64,000 bases of DNA from [Haemophilus] ducreyi (GCF_900109315.1 NZ_FOJC01000004.1:1-64000); one strand, 5' to 3'; counted from the stretch's first letter, positions 22,439 through 32,605 are shown. Numbers and translations: made by a program. The notes: generated from the sequence alone by a model not told the origin.

Positions 22439-22954
22439 ATGCGTAAATTCAATAAAAAAATATTTCCTTTGTTAGCACTATTGAGCAGTGTATTTATATT
22501 ATCTGCTTGCTCTAATAGTGAGTATGAAAATAGTGCATCACATAAAATCGCTAAGAGCCAATATATTAGTTTATCTGATTCACAAGCGGTTATTAGACAA
22601 TTAACTCAGCAACAAAAAGAATGGCAAGGCACTCGTTATCGATTAGGTGGTAATAATAAAGCGGGGGTTGATTGTTCCGGCTTTATGCAAGTTACATTTC
22701 GTAGGCTATTTAATATTGATTTGCCACGCACTACAACAGATCAGCTAAAAAAAGGTAACAAGATTGCTCGTAATAAAATCAAAGCCGGTGATTTAGTCTT
22801 TTTTAAAACCGGTCGCGGCCCGAATGGTAAACATGTTGGCGTTTATGTAAAAGATGGGAAGTTTTTACACGCTTCAACAAAAGGTGGAGTAATTTACTCA
22901 AATATTAACTCAGCTTATTGGCGTAAAGCATTTTGGCAAGCCCGTCGGTTATAA
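22439..22954 (+). CDS. nlpC: NlpC/P60 family lipoprotein, probable peptidoglycan endopeptidase
   Basis: Predicted outer-membrane lipoprotein that cleaves peptide crosslinks in murein. From ATG 22439 the 171 residues start with a signal and lipobox LSAC. The NlpC/P60 domain has the catalytic Cys in DCSGFMQV and His in KHVGVYV, with a later His in FLHAS. I prefer 22439 over the upstream in-frame ATG at 22412, because the latter lies inside the ihfA terminator stem. Both NlpC and Spr/MepS subfamilies are possible. Confidence 0.85.
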   Translation: MRKFNKKIFPLLALLSSVFILSACSNSEYENSASHKIAKSQYISLSDSQAVIRQLTQQQKEWQGTRYRLGGNNKAGVDCSGFMQVTFRRLFNIDLPRTTTDQLKKGNKIARNKIKAGDLVFFKTGRGPNGKHVGVYVKDGKFLHASTKGGVIYSNINSAYWRKAFWQARRL

Positions 22955-23103
22955 TAAAAATAGGGTATAGCACTTATTTTCTAGAAAAAAAGCAGATAAA
23001 CTGAAATTAGATTTGCAAAATTGAATAAATTGACGTATTGTATCATCTATCAATAATAAGTGTTGTGTTAAACAACCCATTTCATAAATTTGCTTTCCGA
23101 GTA

Positions 23104-23127
23104 GCCCCTAATTCAGGGGTTTTTTTT
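23104..23127 (+). terminator. Terminator, probably for nlpC
   Basis: Stem CCCCT (23105-23109)/AGGGG with loop AATTC, followed by eight or more T. It sits 150 bp after nlpC. I see no gene in the AT-rich DNA between them. Confidence 0.8.
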
Positions 23128-23150
23128 ATCTATCTTCTTAATTGTTTATG

Positions 23151-23871
23151 TTATTTTTGGAAATATGCTAATAAAGGATCGGGATTTTCAATATAGGAGA
23201 TTAAGTCTTTTTTGTGCGGTTGGGCAATATAAGGAATTTGTCCTAGCAATGGAGCGGTAATTTTTTTACTTAATAATTCAATCAGTTCAGCATAATGGCG
23301 TAAGCACGGATTAATTCTATTTGCTACCCAACCTATTAGATTAACACCTTGTTGCTGAATAGCCTGAGCCGTTAATAATGCGTGGTTAACACACCCTTCT
23401 TTAATACCTACAACTAACACCGCAGGCATATTATTTTTGTGTACCCATTCAGCAAAGCTGAGATCTTTATTAATCGGCGTTAGCCAACCATAAGTGCCTT
23501 CTACCACTACATTAGTGGTAATTTTGTTGTAAATTGCTAAGATCTGTATCTAACTTTTCCTCTTGAATATGATGTACCGCATCAAGCGCGGCAAAAATTG
23601 GCGTGCTTGAGTGTGTAAATGTATAACTATTGATATCACGATATGCGACAGGTTGAGGGCAGCTGTCTAATATGATGAGCACATCTGAGTTATCTTCACT
23701 AGTATAGTCTGTTTGATTGGGTTCAGTTGTCAGATCATCATCGCCACCACATGCAATCGGCTTATAACCAACAGCGGAAAAATTATGCTGTGCTAAAATT
23801 TGAAGAATCGCTCGGGTAACAATGGTTTTTCCAACATTAGTATCTGTACCAGTAATGAATAACGAAGGCAT
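23151..23871 (-). pseudogene. bioD: bioD, dethiobiotin synthetase, frameshifted
   Basis: Biotin pathway enzyme that closes the ureido ring of dethiobiotin using ATP and CO2. The start at 23871 (MPSLFITGTDTNVGKT) follows an AGAGAAA-type binding site; the P-loop is GTDTNVGKT. The frame runs to LSNLQQNYH and then hits TAA at 23512. The next frame picks up at VVVEGTYGWLTP and runs to 23151 with the C-terminal half (AVLVVGIKEGCVNHALLT). One base too many around 23507-23515 explains the break. It stands alone, without other bio genes. Confidence 0.88.
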
Positions 23872-23924
23872 CTTTTTTCTCTTAACAAAATAATTACAAA
23901 ATTGTCTATATTTTAATGCTTTTT

Positions 23925-25121
23925 TTAAGGTGTAATGATGTTCTTGATCAAATTTCCTTGATAAATTCCTTGTTTTATCGCTGAACAAGCAATTAATGGA
24001 CTATTCCATTCATACTGACTTGTCACTAAATCAATATTGAGGTGTTCAATACGCAAAATTTTATTTAACTTCAATTTTAACTGTTCAAACAATGCTTTTT
24101 TTACACTCAGTAAAGGCGAGCTCAACATAATTTTTGAGCTAGAAAAGATATTGATAAGGTTCATTAACAAATAGGCAAGATTATCCGTAATATGATCTAA
24201 AATAGCCAATGCTGCTGGATGATGATGATTAATTTTCTCACATAATAAATCCATTTTTTGCTGATAATGTTGCAATGTATTAGGTAGGTATTGGTCAATT
24301 AAACGGTAGATAGCCGGAAAGGTAATTTGATTATTTAATTGATAACGTGGAATGTCATCGCTATTTTGTGGAGCAGCTAGATCGCTTAACTCGCTGAATC
24401 TAGGCATTAACATTTTATCTACATTCATTTTTGATTGTTGATGTAATAATGTACCTCGTAATAATACGCTTAGATTTACACGTTCATCAAGTTGCAAAAA
24501 GATAACATTATTGTTACTAATTAAACTACCTAGGATCGATTCTGTTAATAACCATAATTGAAAATGTTCATTCAGTAAAATAGGACAACTGAATTGTTTT
24601 TTCAAGTAATTAACTAACTGACAATTAACCGCTACTTGCCCTATTTGGATAACTTGAGTGTGATCTGCACTTATCTGACCTAATACCGTAATCTAAATAG
24701 CTAAAATACGCTCTTCTTTCATAGGCGAATGCCAAAAAAGATCTTTTAAACAATCTATTAGATATTCTGCTAGTTGATCGTATAATTCAACGGTTAAAGG
24801 ATAATGCTTAGTTTGAATAGTTTTGCCATTTAATTCACAGAGAAAAACATTAATTTCATTTGGTGAAATCGTTAAACAAAGTAACTGCCAATAGAAATTA
24901 GATACTGCTAGACCTACCGCTGGACGGCCTCGTGAACTACTATTTTGAATAGTTCGTTCTAAAATAAATTTATGATCAATAAGCGATTTTGTTAGATTAG
25001 TAATAGAAGCGGGCGCAAAACTAGAGAGTTTTGCTAAATCGGTCCGTGAAATGAGTTCAAATTGTTCTATTAGTAGGCGGTAAATTGTACCAAGGTGCTG
25101 AGTTTTATTATTAGAAATCAT
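23925..25121 (-). pseudogene. Mlc/NagC-like ROK-family repressor, interrupted by one in-frame stop
   Basis: ROK transcriptional regulators of this type control sugar or amino-sugar uptake. The start is ATG 25121, with AAGGA 7 nt upstream. The N-terminal winged helix is recognisable (SRTDLAKLSSFAPASITNL, then RGRPAVGL). At 24695-24693 a TAG interrupts ERILAI-x-ITVLGQI; the same frame then stays open to 23925, giving 398 residues in total, the normal Mlc/NagC length. The effector domain is eroded: the Cys-x-Cys-x4-Cys zinc cluster region is replaced by unrelated sequence. Decay or redirection therefore preceded the nonsense change. A free N-terminal DNA-binding fragment of about 142 residues could still be made. 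Confidence 0.8.
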
Positions 25122-25247
25122 AGTATAATCCTTATTATACAGCCAATTAAAAAAGTATGGCAAATTAAGCTTTATTGGGTAAATTTAAATACTCCATAAG
25201 ATAATTATTTTGCTTCAATTATGCTGAATAACAATGAATTTGTCTTT

Positions 25248-25271
25248 ATTATGTGAATTAGTTCACATAAT
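25248..25271. promoter_or_regulatory. CRP-type operator between the ROK pseudogene and rnd
   Basis: Perfect palindrome with 10-bp arms ATTATGTGAA (25248-25257) and TTCACATAAT (25262-25271). Its core TGTGA-N6-TCACA (25252-25267) is the full CRP consensus. It is in the divergent intergenic region, 40 bp before the rnd ATG and 127 bp from the regulator start, so it could control either. Confidence 0.7.
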
Positions 25272-25310
25272 TAATTCACTATGTAAAGAAATTTATGAGA
25301 AAAGTAGAAA

Positions 25311-26432
25311 ATGAACTCAAGGATTGATTATAAATGGATAGATACTAATGAGAAACTAGCCACGATTTGTCAGCAAGCAAGTGATAAAACGACTATAGCA
25401 TTAGATACAGAATTTATTCGTACTCGATCTTATTATCCTAAATTCGGTTTAATTCAATTGTTTGATGGTGAACAAACTAGTTTGATTGATCCTACAACAA
25501 TTAGTGATTTTTTGCCTTTTATTGATTTATTAGCAAACCCTAATATTGTAAAAGTATTACACGCGTGCAGTGAGGATCTGGAAATATTTCAACATCAGTT
25601 TAATCAAGCGCTTACTCCATTAATAGACACGCAAATTATGGCGGCTTTTAGTGGTCTTGGTCTATCGATCGGGTTTGCAAAGCTAGTGAATCATTATTTA
25701 AACATCGAATTAGATAAAGTCGCATCTCGCACTGACTGGCTAGCTCGTCCGTTAACTGAAACACAGTTACAGTATGCAGCCGCAGATGTATATTATTTAT
25801 TACCTATTTATCAAAAATTGCAAGCAGAGCTTGCTCAAACTAACTGGCAAGAGGCGGTAAATCAAGAATGCCAACTTTTAGTGAATAAGCGTAATAAAAC
25901 ATTAGAATTGAATGATGCTTATAAAGAGATAAGCTATGCTTGGACTTTAACTAGACAGCAATTAGCTATTTTGAAATTATTAGCAAAATGGAGAATAGAA
26001 GAAGCCAGAAAACGCGATCTGGCCTTGAATTTTGTCATAAAAGAACAAAGTTTAATTGAAATTGCCAAATCACAACCTAAACATACATCACAATTATTAA
26101 CTTTTATGCATCCAAATGAAGTACGTATTCATGGCACAAAAATATTATGGCTAGTTGAACAAGCTAAAATAATCTCAGAGCAAGATTATCCACCCTTAAT
26201 TACACGTTTAGTTGATCAACCACATTATAAATATAATTTAAAAATAATGCAGAAAAAGATCTCTGAAATTAGACCGCCTGATTTACCACAAGAATTACTA
26301 GCAAGTAAACGGCAGTTAAATCAACTGTTGAAATGGTATCACAAAGGGCAGAGCCAACAATACTTACCTGAATTATTAAGCGGTTGGCGGGCTGAATTTG
26401 GCAAACAGATATTAAGCGCGCTCATAAAATAA
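25311..26432 (+). CDS. rnd: Ribonuclease D
   Basis: 3'-5' exonuclease acting on tRNA and small structured RNA 3' ends. The 373 residues have the DEDD exonuclease domain (LDTEFIRTRSYYP at about 28-40, HACSEDLE, and YAAADVYYLLPIY), followed by an HRDC domain (about 207-290). Length is normal. The CRP-like palindrome lies upstream. Confidence 0.95.
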   Translation: MNSRIDYKWIDTNEKLATICQQASDKTTIALDTEFIRTRSYYPKFGLIQLFDGEQTSLIDPTTISDFLPFIDLLANPNIVKVLHACSEDLEIFQHQFNQALTPLIDTQIMAAFSGLGLSIGFAKLVNHYLNIELDKVASRTDWLARPLTETQLQYAAADVYYLLPIYQKLQAELAQTNWQEAVNQECQLLVNKRNKTLELNDAYKEISYAWTLTRQQLAILKLLAKWRIEEARKRDLALNFVIKEQSLIEIAKSQPKHTSQLLTFMHPNEVRIHGTKILWLVEQAKIISEQDYPPLITRLVDQPHYKYNLKIMQKKISEIRPPDLPQELLASKRQLNQLLKWYHKGQSQQYLPELLSGWRAEFGKQILSALIK

Positions 26433-26509
26433 CGTATTTATTATCATTAGACCTAATTATACAAAAATCGTACAATTAGATTGTTGGCACACATTATCAA
26501 GCACAAAAA

Positions 26510-26992
26510 ATGGAATATAAAAAATCAGCAAAAGCGCTAGATCAAATTGATTTAAACATTTTAAATGAGCTACAGCGTAACGGAAAAATATCAAATATAG
26601 AACTATCTAAACGTGTTGGTCTTTCACCAACGCCTTGTTTGGAACGCGTTAAACGTTTGGAAAAACAAAATGTGATTATGGGTTATCGAGCATTATTAAA
26701 CCCAGCTTTGCTCGAAGCGCCATTATTAGTCTTAGTAGAAATCACGCTAGTACGCGGTAAACCAGATGTATTTGATGAATTTAATTATGCCATTAAGCAA
26801 TTAGATGAAATTCAAGAATGTCACTTAGTCTCTGGTGATTTTGATTATTTACTGAAAATACGGGTAGCGGATATGGCAGAATATCGCAAATTACTAGATA
26901 CAATCTTATTACGCTTGCCTGGCGTAAATGATACGCGTACTTATGTAGTCATGGAAGAAGTCAAGAAAACCAATTATCTATTATTAAAATAA
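26510..26992 (+). CDS. lrp: Leucine-responsive regulatory protein
   Basis: Global Lrp/AsnC regulator. The 160 residues show an N-terminal helix-turn-helix (ISNIELSKRVGLSPTPCLERVKRLE, about 26-50) and a C-terminal RAM effector domain ending GVNDTRTYVVMEEVKKT. It lies directly upstream of ftsK, with ftsK's ribosome binding site overlapping the lrp stop codon, so the two are coupled. Length and motif fit Lrp rather than AsnC. Confidence 0.95.
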   Translation: MEYKKSAKALDQIDLNILNELQRNGKISNIELSKRVGLSPTPCLERVKRLEKQNVIMGYRALLNPALLEAPLLVLVEITLVRGKPDVFDEFNYAIKQLDEIQECHLVSGDFDYLLKIRVADMAEYRKLLDTILLRLPGVNDTRTYVVMEEVKKTNYLLLK

Positions 26993-27001
26993 GGAGTGAC
27001 A

Positions 27002-29866
27002 GTGATCGAACGATTTAAATCAAATTTAAAAGGAAAGCAGAATTTAATCAACTTTGGATTTATTTTAATTGGCTTATTTGGTTGTTATTTACTGATTGCT
27101 TGGGCAAGTTATAGTCCTTTAGATAATGCGTGGAGTACAGCAAGCAGCGTAACTCATGATACTGTTTTGAATAAAACAGGTAAATTGGGCGCTTGGCTAA
27201 TAGATTTACTCTATGCGTTTTTAGGTAACGTTGCTTTTGTCGTACCTTTTGTATTATTTAGTTTTGCCATATATGCATTGATCTTTCGTATCGCAGAACA
27301 ATGGAAATGGCGAAACTTATTGCTACAGATAGGCAGTTTTATTTTATTATTGATAGGATTAAGTGGCATAGCCAGTGTTTTATTACCGAATTCTGCTTAC
27401 TACCTAGCGGGTGGTTTTGTCGGTGGTATGTTACAAAGTTTATTGAATGGTATTATTGGCCAAGTTGGCTTGTTATTGCTTTCAACAGTATTAATGAGCA
27501 TTGGTTTTTATTTCTGTTCTGGCCAACTACTTTTTTCATTAGGTATCCAATTTTACCAATGGCTTTTTATAAAAAAGCCTCAGTCGAATACGATATTAGA
27601 TGCTGCTAATCTACACCTTAATGCACAAAATAATGAAACAACTAAATCAATTGTTGCAAGCCCATCTGAAAACGCTCACGTAGATCAATTAGTAACACAC
27701 GAAAACGCAACGGAGCAACTTACTGATATTTCTGCATTTACTCGACCAACAATTCATGGTTTAAAATCGTCATCAACGTTAAACGCCGATGAAACTAAAT
27801 ATAATCAAGTTAATGCTCAACCATTAACTGATCCAATGATGTTTAAAATTGAAAAAAAGGTGATCTTACCTAAAATCAATATGCAACATCCTGAAAATGA
27901 ATTAACAAACCTTTCAATGGAGCAAAATAGCATTGATAATCTAGAAATTAGATTACCAAAAGTGCATTTAAACACAGCGGTAACTAATCCAGAAATAAAA
28001 ACGGTTGAGCATCACGTCCAAAATAGACCGCTTGAGATGCCGACACTGATACAGCCAGTGTTTGATCAACCAATAACCCCCACTATCACCCTGAATGTTG
28101 AGAATCAGCCATTAGACATAGAAAGTAATGAAGCACAATTGGCAGAAGAATTTGCAGCGGCTGAGAAGATGCGTTTAGCTAACATGGAGCAAAGAGCTAA
28201 AGCGGAAGGTTTAGAGGAAACATTTAATCAAATTATTACATCGCCAACGTTAACTGTATCCATTAACGAACCTAGTGAACAGCCAACGGAAAAAGATCTT
28301 AATCCAACACATCACGATAACGGCGCTAATTATCCTAAAGGTTATGGTAAAACATTATTACACCCATTATTACAACGAAATAATGTGGTTGAAAAACCAA
28401 CGACACCGCTTCCTACACTAGAATTATTAGCCCAAAATCCGGTACAAACACAACAAATTACTGAGCAAGAAATTTTTGATACTTCCCACCGTTTAGAAAA
28501 TGCATTAGCTAATTATAATGTCAAAGCCACGGTGGAAGATGTATTAGTCGGTCCGGTGGTCACCCGTTATGAAATTAAACCAGCGGCAGGCATAAAAGCG
28601 AACAAAGTAACCGCACTTGCAAATGACTTAGCACGTGAATTAATGTTTAAAGCCATTCGTATTACTGAAGTTGTGCCAGGTAAACCTTATATGGGGATTG
28701 AAACACCCAATACGCATCGCCAAACAGTTTGGTTACGTGATGTATTAGATAGTGAAGCTTTTCGTTACACTCAAGCAACATTACCGATGGCATTAGGTAA
28801 AGATATAAGCGGTCAACCTATCGTAGTGGATATGGCAAAAATGCCACATTTATTAGTAGCAGGGCAAACAGGTGGAGGTAAATCTGTTGGCATAAATACT
28901 ATGATTCTCAGTTTACTTTTTAAACTAACGCCGGAACAAGTACGTTTTATTATGATTGATCCAAAGGTTGTTGAATTATCGGTATATAACGATATCCCAC
29001 ATTTGTTAACCCCTGTGGTAACTGATATGAAAAAAGCAGCAAATGCGCTACGATGGGCTGTTGAAGAAATGGAACGGCGTTATTTATTAATCAGCCATTT
29101 ACAAGTCCGTAATATTGAAGGATATAACGATAAGATTGATCAGGCCAGCGCAATGAATTTTCCTATTCCTGATCCAACATGGCGACCTTCTGATAGCATC
29201 GGGCAATTACCCCCACCATTAACGAAATTAAGTTACATTGTATTAATCGTTGATGAATTTGCAGATTTAATCATGTCTGCCGGTAAAGAAGTAGAAGAAT
29301 ACATTATGCGAATTGCCCAAAAGGCACGTGCGGTTGGTATTCATTTAATTCTTGCCACTCAACGCCCCTCTACAGATGTTATTACAGGTGTAATTAAAGC
29401 CAATATTCCAAGCCGAATTGCATTTACTGTTGCCAGTCAAATTGACTCACGAACCATTTTAGATGCAGGTGGTGCAGAAGCATTATTAGGCCGAGGTGAT
29501 ATGTTATATTCTGCTTCAGGAAGCCCAGAAATTATGCGTATTCACGGAGCTTTCATGAGCGATGAGGAAGTACAACGAATAGCAGACAATTGGCGGGCAA
29601 GAGGTAAACCTCAATATTTAGATAGTGTGGTAGCTTCCCATGAAGATGAAAATGATAGCCGTACTAACACCATAACAGAACTCGACCCACTATTTGATGA
29701 AATCGTTGCTTACGTGATTGAAAGTGGCGTTACCTCAATTAGTGGCATTCAACGCCGTTTTTCGCTTGGTTTCAATCGTGCAGGAAGAATTATTGACCAA
29801 ATGGAAGCTCAAGCGATTATTTCTGAACCCGGTAAAGGGGGAAAACGTGAAGTATTAGCGAGATAA
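27002..29866 (+). CDS. ftsK: DNA translocase FtsK
   Basis: Septal DNA pump that aligns chromosome dimers at dif and activates XerCD. Four or five N-terminal membrane segments fall within residues about 18-190, then a Gln/Asn/Glu-rich linker (about 200-470), then the RecA-like motor with Walker A AGQTGGGKS (620-628) and Walker B IVLIVDEFADL. The C-terminal gamma winged helix (about 890-954) is present. I take GTG 27002 as the start because AAGGAG (26991-26996) is 5 nt before it; the in-frame GTG at 26996 overlaps that site. The dif target is in this same window at 58346. Confidence 0.95.
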   Translation: MIERFKSNLKGKQNLINFGFILIGLFGCYLLIAWASYSPLDNAWSTASSVTHDTVLNKTGKLGAWLIDLLYAFLGNVAFVVPFVLFSFAIYALIFRIAEQWKWRNLLLQIGSFILLLIGLSGIASVLLPNSAYYLAGGFVGGMLQSLLNGIIGQVGLLLLSTVLMSIGFYFCSGQLLFSLGIQFYQWLFIKKPQSNTILDAANLHLNAQNNETTKSIVASPSENAHVDQLVTHENATEQLTDISAFTRPTIHGLKSSSTLNADETKYNQVNAQPLTDPMMFKIEKKVILPKINMQHPENELTNLSMEQNSIDNLEIRLPKVHLNTAVTNPEIKTVEHHVQNRPLEMPTLIQPVFDQPITPTITLNVENQPLDIESNEAQLAEEFAAAEKMRLANMEQRAKAEGLEETFNQIITSPTLTVSINEPSEQPTEKDLNPTHHDNGANYPKGYGKTLLHPLLQRNNVVEKPTTPLPTLELLAQNPVQTQQITEQEIFDTSHRLENALANYNVKATVEDVLVGPVVTRYEIKPAAGIKANKVTALANDLARELMFKAIRITEVVPGKPYMGIETPNTHRQTVWLRDVLDSEAFRYTQATLPMALGKDISGQPIVVDMAKMPHLLVAGQTGGGKSVGINTMILSLLFKLTPEQVRFIMIDPKVVELSVYNDIPHLLTPVVTDMKKAANALRWAVEEMERRYLLISHLQVRNIEGYNDKIDQASAMNFPIPDPTWRPSDSIGQLPPPLTKLSYIVLIVDEFADLIMSAGKEVEEYIMRIAQKARAVGIHLILATQRPSTDVITGVIKANIPSRIAFTVASQIDSRTILDAGGAEALLGRGDMLYSASGSPEIMRIHGAFMSDEEVQRIADNWRARGKPQYLDSVVASHEDENDSRTNTITELDPLFDEIVAYVIESGVTSISGIQRRFSLGFNRAGRIIDQMEAQAIISEPGKGGKREVLAR

Positions 29867-29887
29867 TACACATTCATTTTGCTTTAC

Positions 29888-29950
29888 CAAGCGGTTAACT
29901 TTTCTTCAAATTTAGTCAATAAATGAAGAAAAGTTAACCGCTTGTTTTAT
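29888..29950. repeat. Intergenic dyad with 21-bp perfect arms; terminator of lrp-ftsK
   Basis: Arms at 29888-29908 and 29924-29944 are perfectly complementary (CAAGCGGTTAAC... and ...GTTAACCGCTTG), followed by TTTTATT. The right arm contains ACAAGCGGT on the minus strand, an uptake-signal core of the Actinobacillus type. It is the strongest dyad of its family in the window. Confidence 0.88.
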
Positions 29951-30114
29951 TAAATCTTTTAATAGTTTAATTTCAATAGGTAATATTAAAGTTTTGAGCT
30001 AAAATTCTTTAATCTTCGCGAGGATAAAACCTACTATAGCAATAGGATTAGCCGCTTGTTTATTAAGTTAATTTTATATATTGTTAAATAACATTAATAA
30101 TAAGAGAACATGTA

Positions 30115-31227
30115 ATGCCTTATAAAAATGATGATCTTCGTATCACTAAAATTGAACAGCTATTACCCCCGATCGCTTTATTAGAGCGTTTTCCAGCCAG
30201 TGATGTTGCTGCGCATACTGTTGCTAGAGCAAGAGAAGCTATTCATAAAATTATTCACGGTGAAGACGATCGTTTATTAGTTGTTATTGTGCCTTGCTCA
30301 ATTCATGATCCAGAATCTGCTCTAGATTATGCTAAACGAATTAAAGCATTACGTGATAATCCACAGATTAATCAAAACTTAGAGTTAGTAATGCGCGTTT
30401 ATTTTGAAAAACCACGAACAACCGTTGGTTGGAAAGGGTTGATTAATGACCCCTATCTGAATGAAACTTATGCATTAAATGATGGTTTACGAATTGCACG
30501 AAAAGTACTGTCCGATATTAATGATTTAACCGTGCCTGCCGCGGGTGAGTTTTTAGATATGATCATTCCACAATATGTAGCCGATTTTATGAGTTGGGGA
30601 GCCATTGGAGCACGGACCGCTGAATCACAAGTTCATCGTGAGTTAGCCTCAGGTTTATCTTGTGCGGTAGGTTTCAAAAATGCCACTAATGGCAGTGTTA
30701 AAACCGCTTTAGATGCAATAAAATCTGCTGAAGTTTCACATCACTTCTTATCCGTGACCAAATTTGCTCATTCAGCTGTCATTTCTACCTCAGGTAATGA
30801 GGATTGTCACATTATTTTACGTGGTGGCGATAATGGCACAAATTATGATATTGCGTCCGTCAAAAAAGTGTGTGCAGATATTGAGAAAGCAGGGCGGCGT
30901 CCTCACGTAATGATTGACTTTAGTCATGCTAATAGCCAAAAACAATTTAAACGGCAAATGGAAGTTTGTACTAATGTATGCCAACAGATTGCAAATGGTT
31001 CATCATTAATTTCTGGCGTGATGATAGAAAGCCATTTAGTCGAAGGTCGGCAAGATCTTGTCGAGGGTGGTTTAGATAAATTAGTATATGGTCAAAGTGT
31101 TACAGATGCTTGTATTGGTTGGGAAGACAGCGAAACAGCACTGTTTGCCTTAGCTGAAGCGGTCGCATTACGCCGACAACGGACCAACAATAATGCTAAT
31201 GATTTGGTTAATCATATAGTAAAATAG
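30115..31227 (+). CDS. aroG: 3-deoxy-7-phosphoheptulonate synthase, AroG type
   Basis: First step of the shikimate pathway, condensing PEP and erythrose-4-phosphate. The 370 residues are slightly longer than E. coli AroG. Active-site segments are clear: VPCSIHDPESALDYA, the arginine-containing VYFEKPRTTVGWKG, GAIGARTAESQVHRELASG and DFSHANSQKQ. Feedback specificity cannot be read with certainty; AroG-like (Phe-sensitive) is the best guess. It is followed by tsaB after 34 bp. Confidence 0.93.
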   Translation: MPYKNDDLRITKIEQLLPPIALLERFPASDVAAHTVARAREAIHKIIHGEDDRLLVVIVPCSIHDPESALDYAKRIKALRDNPQINQNLELVMRVYFEKPRTTVGWKGLINDPYLNETYALNDGLRIARKVLSDINDLTVPAAGEFLDMIIPQYVADFMSWGAIGARTAESQVHRELASGLSCAVGFKNATNGSVKTALDAIKSAEVSHHFLSVTKFAHSAVISTSGNEDCHIILRGGDNGTNYDIASVKKVCADIEKAGRRPHVMIDFSHANSQKQFKRQMEVCTNVCQQIANGSSLISGVMIESHLVEGRQDLVEGGLDKLVYGQSVTDACIGWEDSETALFALAEAVALRRQRTNNNANDLVNHIVK

Positions 31228-31261
31228 CCCGCTTATTTATTTTTGTTTATGGTACCTTCAA

Positions 31262-31954
31262 ATGAATAAAACAATCCTTGCGCTTGACACGGCAACTGAA
31301 GCCTGTTCTGTTGCCTTATTACATAATGGCAACAGAACCACTTTAGATGAACTTAGTCCGAGAAGCCATACGCAACGCATTTTACCGATGGTAGATGAAT
31401 TGCTTTCACAAGCCAATATTAGTATTAAACAGGTAGATGTATTAGCATTTGGGCGGGGGCCTGGTAGTTTTACAGGCGTTCGTGTTGGCGTAAGTGTAGC
31501 TCAAGGATTGGCGTTAGGTGCAAATTTGCCTGTTGTTGCTATTTCTAATTTATTGGCAATGGCACAAGCCGCTTATCAACAATTACGCGCAAATAATGTG
31601 ATAGCCTTAATTGATGCAAGAATGAATGAAGTCTATTTCGCACAATATCAAAGAATCGGGGAACACTGGCATACTATAGTGGAAGAACAAGTTTGTTCAC
31701 CTGAAACCGCTATAGCACAAATGCAAATTAATGATAATAGTGTAGTGGTAGGCACCGGTTGGGCAGCTTATCCGCAATTTTATACAGCAAAACTACCTCT
31801 TAGTGTGAGTGATATTAGCTTGCCTTCTGCAAAAGATATGCTAGAACTTGCGCTGAAAGCGGTTGAAAATGGCGAATTACAAACGGCATTAGATATTGAG
31901 CCTATTTACTTACGAAATGAAGTAACTTGGCAAAAATTACCCCACAAACGTTAA
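31262..31954 (+). CDS. tsaB: tRNA threonylcarbamoyladenosine biosynthesis protein TsaB
   Basis: Scaffold partner of TsaD in t6A37 formation on tRNAs. The 230 residues have the ASKHA-type N-terminus ILALDTATEACSVAL and the FGRGPGSFTGVRVG loop (about 63-78). Length is normal. It probably shares a transcript with aroG and ends at a dyad hairpin. Confidence 0.95.
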   Translation: MNKTILALDTATEACSVALLHNGNRTTLDELSPRSHTQRILPMVDELLSQANISIKQVDVLAFGRGPGSFTGVRVGVSVAQGLALGANLPVVAISNLLAMAQAAYQQLRANNVIALIDARMNEVYFAQYQRIGEHWHTIVEEQVCSPETAIAQMQINDNSVVVGTGWAAYPQFYTAKLPLSVSDISLPSAKDMLELALKAVENGELQTALDIEPIYLRNEVTWQKLPHKR

Positions 31955-31963
31955 CAACATTAT

Positions 31964-31997
31964 AAGCGGTTATATTTTTACTAAAATAACCGCTTAT
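31964..31997. repeat. Intergenic dyad AAGCGGTTA...TAACCGCTT
   Basis: Nine-base arms (31964-31972, 31987-31995) between convergent tsaB and tdk; it overlaps the tdk stop. Probably a bidirectional terminator. Confidence 0.75.
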
Positions 31998-32590
31998 TTA
32001 GTAATTTGCCTTAATTCACCTCGTTTTTCTTTATAGTGATAACGACAAACCGAAATATACTTATCATTCCCGCCAATCTGAATTTGCTCACCTGTTGTAA
32101 CCGTTTCACCATTCTCGTTCACACGAATGACAAAATGCGCTTTTTTTCCACATTCACAAATTGTTTTTAACTCTTGCAATTCATCCGCCCAAGCTAATAA
32201 ATACTGGCCCCCCTCAAATAACTCTTTTTGAAAATCAGTTCGTAGCCCATAACAAAGCACAGGAATGCCTAATTCATTAACCACATCCGTCAATTGATGA
32301 ACTTGCTTTTTAGTTAGAAATTGCGCTTCATCAATCATAATACAGTGTAATGTTTTAGCCTTAATGGCTTGCTCAACTTGCTCTAGAAAGTTTGTATCTG
32401 TATAAAATAGTATTGCTTCTTGCGAGATACCAATACGTGAACAGACTTTGCCTATCCCATAACGGTCATCAATTGCCGCAGTATAAACTAACGTATTCAT
32501 ACCGCGCTCTTGATAATTATAAGAAGACTGAAGCAAAGTAGCCGATTTACCCGCATTCATTGCAGAATAATAAAAATAAAGTTTTGCCAT
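31994..32590 (-). CDS. tdk: Thymidine kinase
   Basis: Phosphorylates thymidine with ATP in nucleoside salvage. The 198 residues have the P-loop [11 protein letters not shown] at about 10-20, the DEAQF segment (IMIDEAQFL) and a zinc-binding tail (one Cys-x-Cys, ICEC, and a later CRYHYKEK). Type II thymidine kinase, normal length. Confidence 0.96.
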   Translation of the reverse strand: MAKLYFYYSAMNAGKSATLLQSSYNYQERGMNTLVYTAAIDDRYGIGKVCSRIGISQEAILFYTDTNFLEQVEQAIKAKTLHCIMIDEAQFLTKKQVHQLTDVVNELGIPVLCYGLRTDFQKELFEGGQYLLAWADELQELKTICECGKKAHFVIRVNENGETVTTGEQIQIGGNDKYISVCRYHYKEKRGELRQITK

Positions 32591-32605
32591 ATATTTTACA
32601 CAAAT

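Noticed and set aside
23872-23988. Longer bioD start at 23988
   Set aside because: The added 39 residues are unlike BioD and overlap the end of the ROK gene; MPSLFITGTDTNVGKT at 23871 is the family N-terminus.
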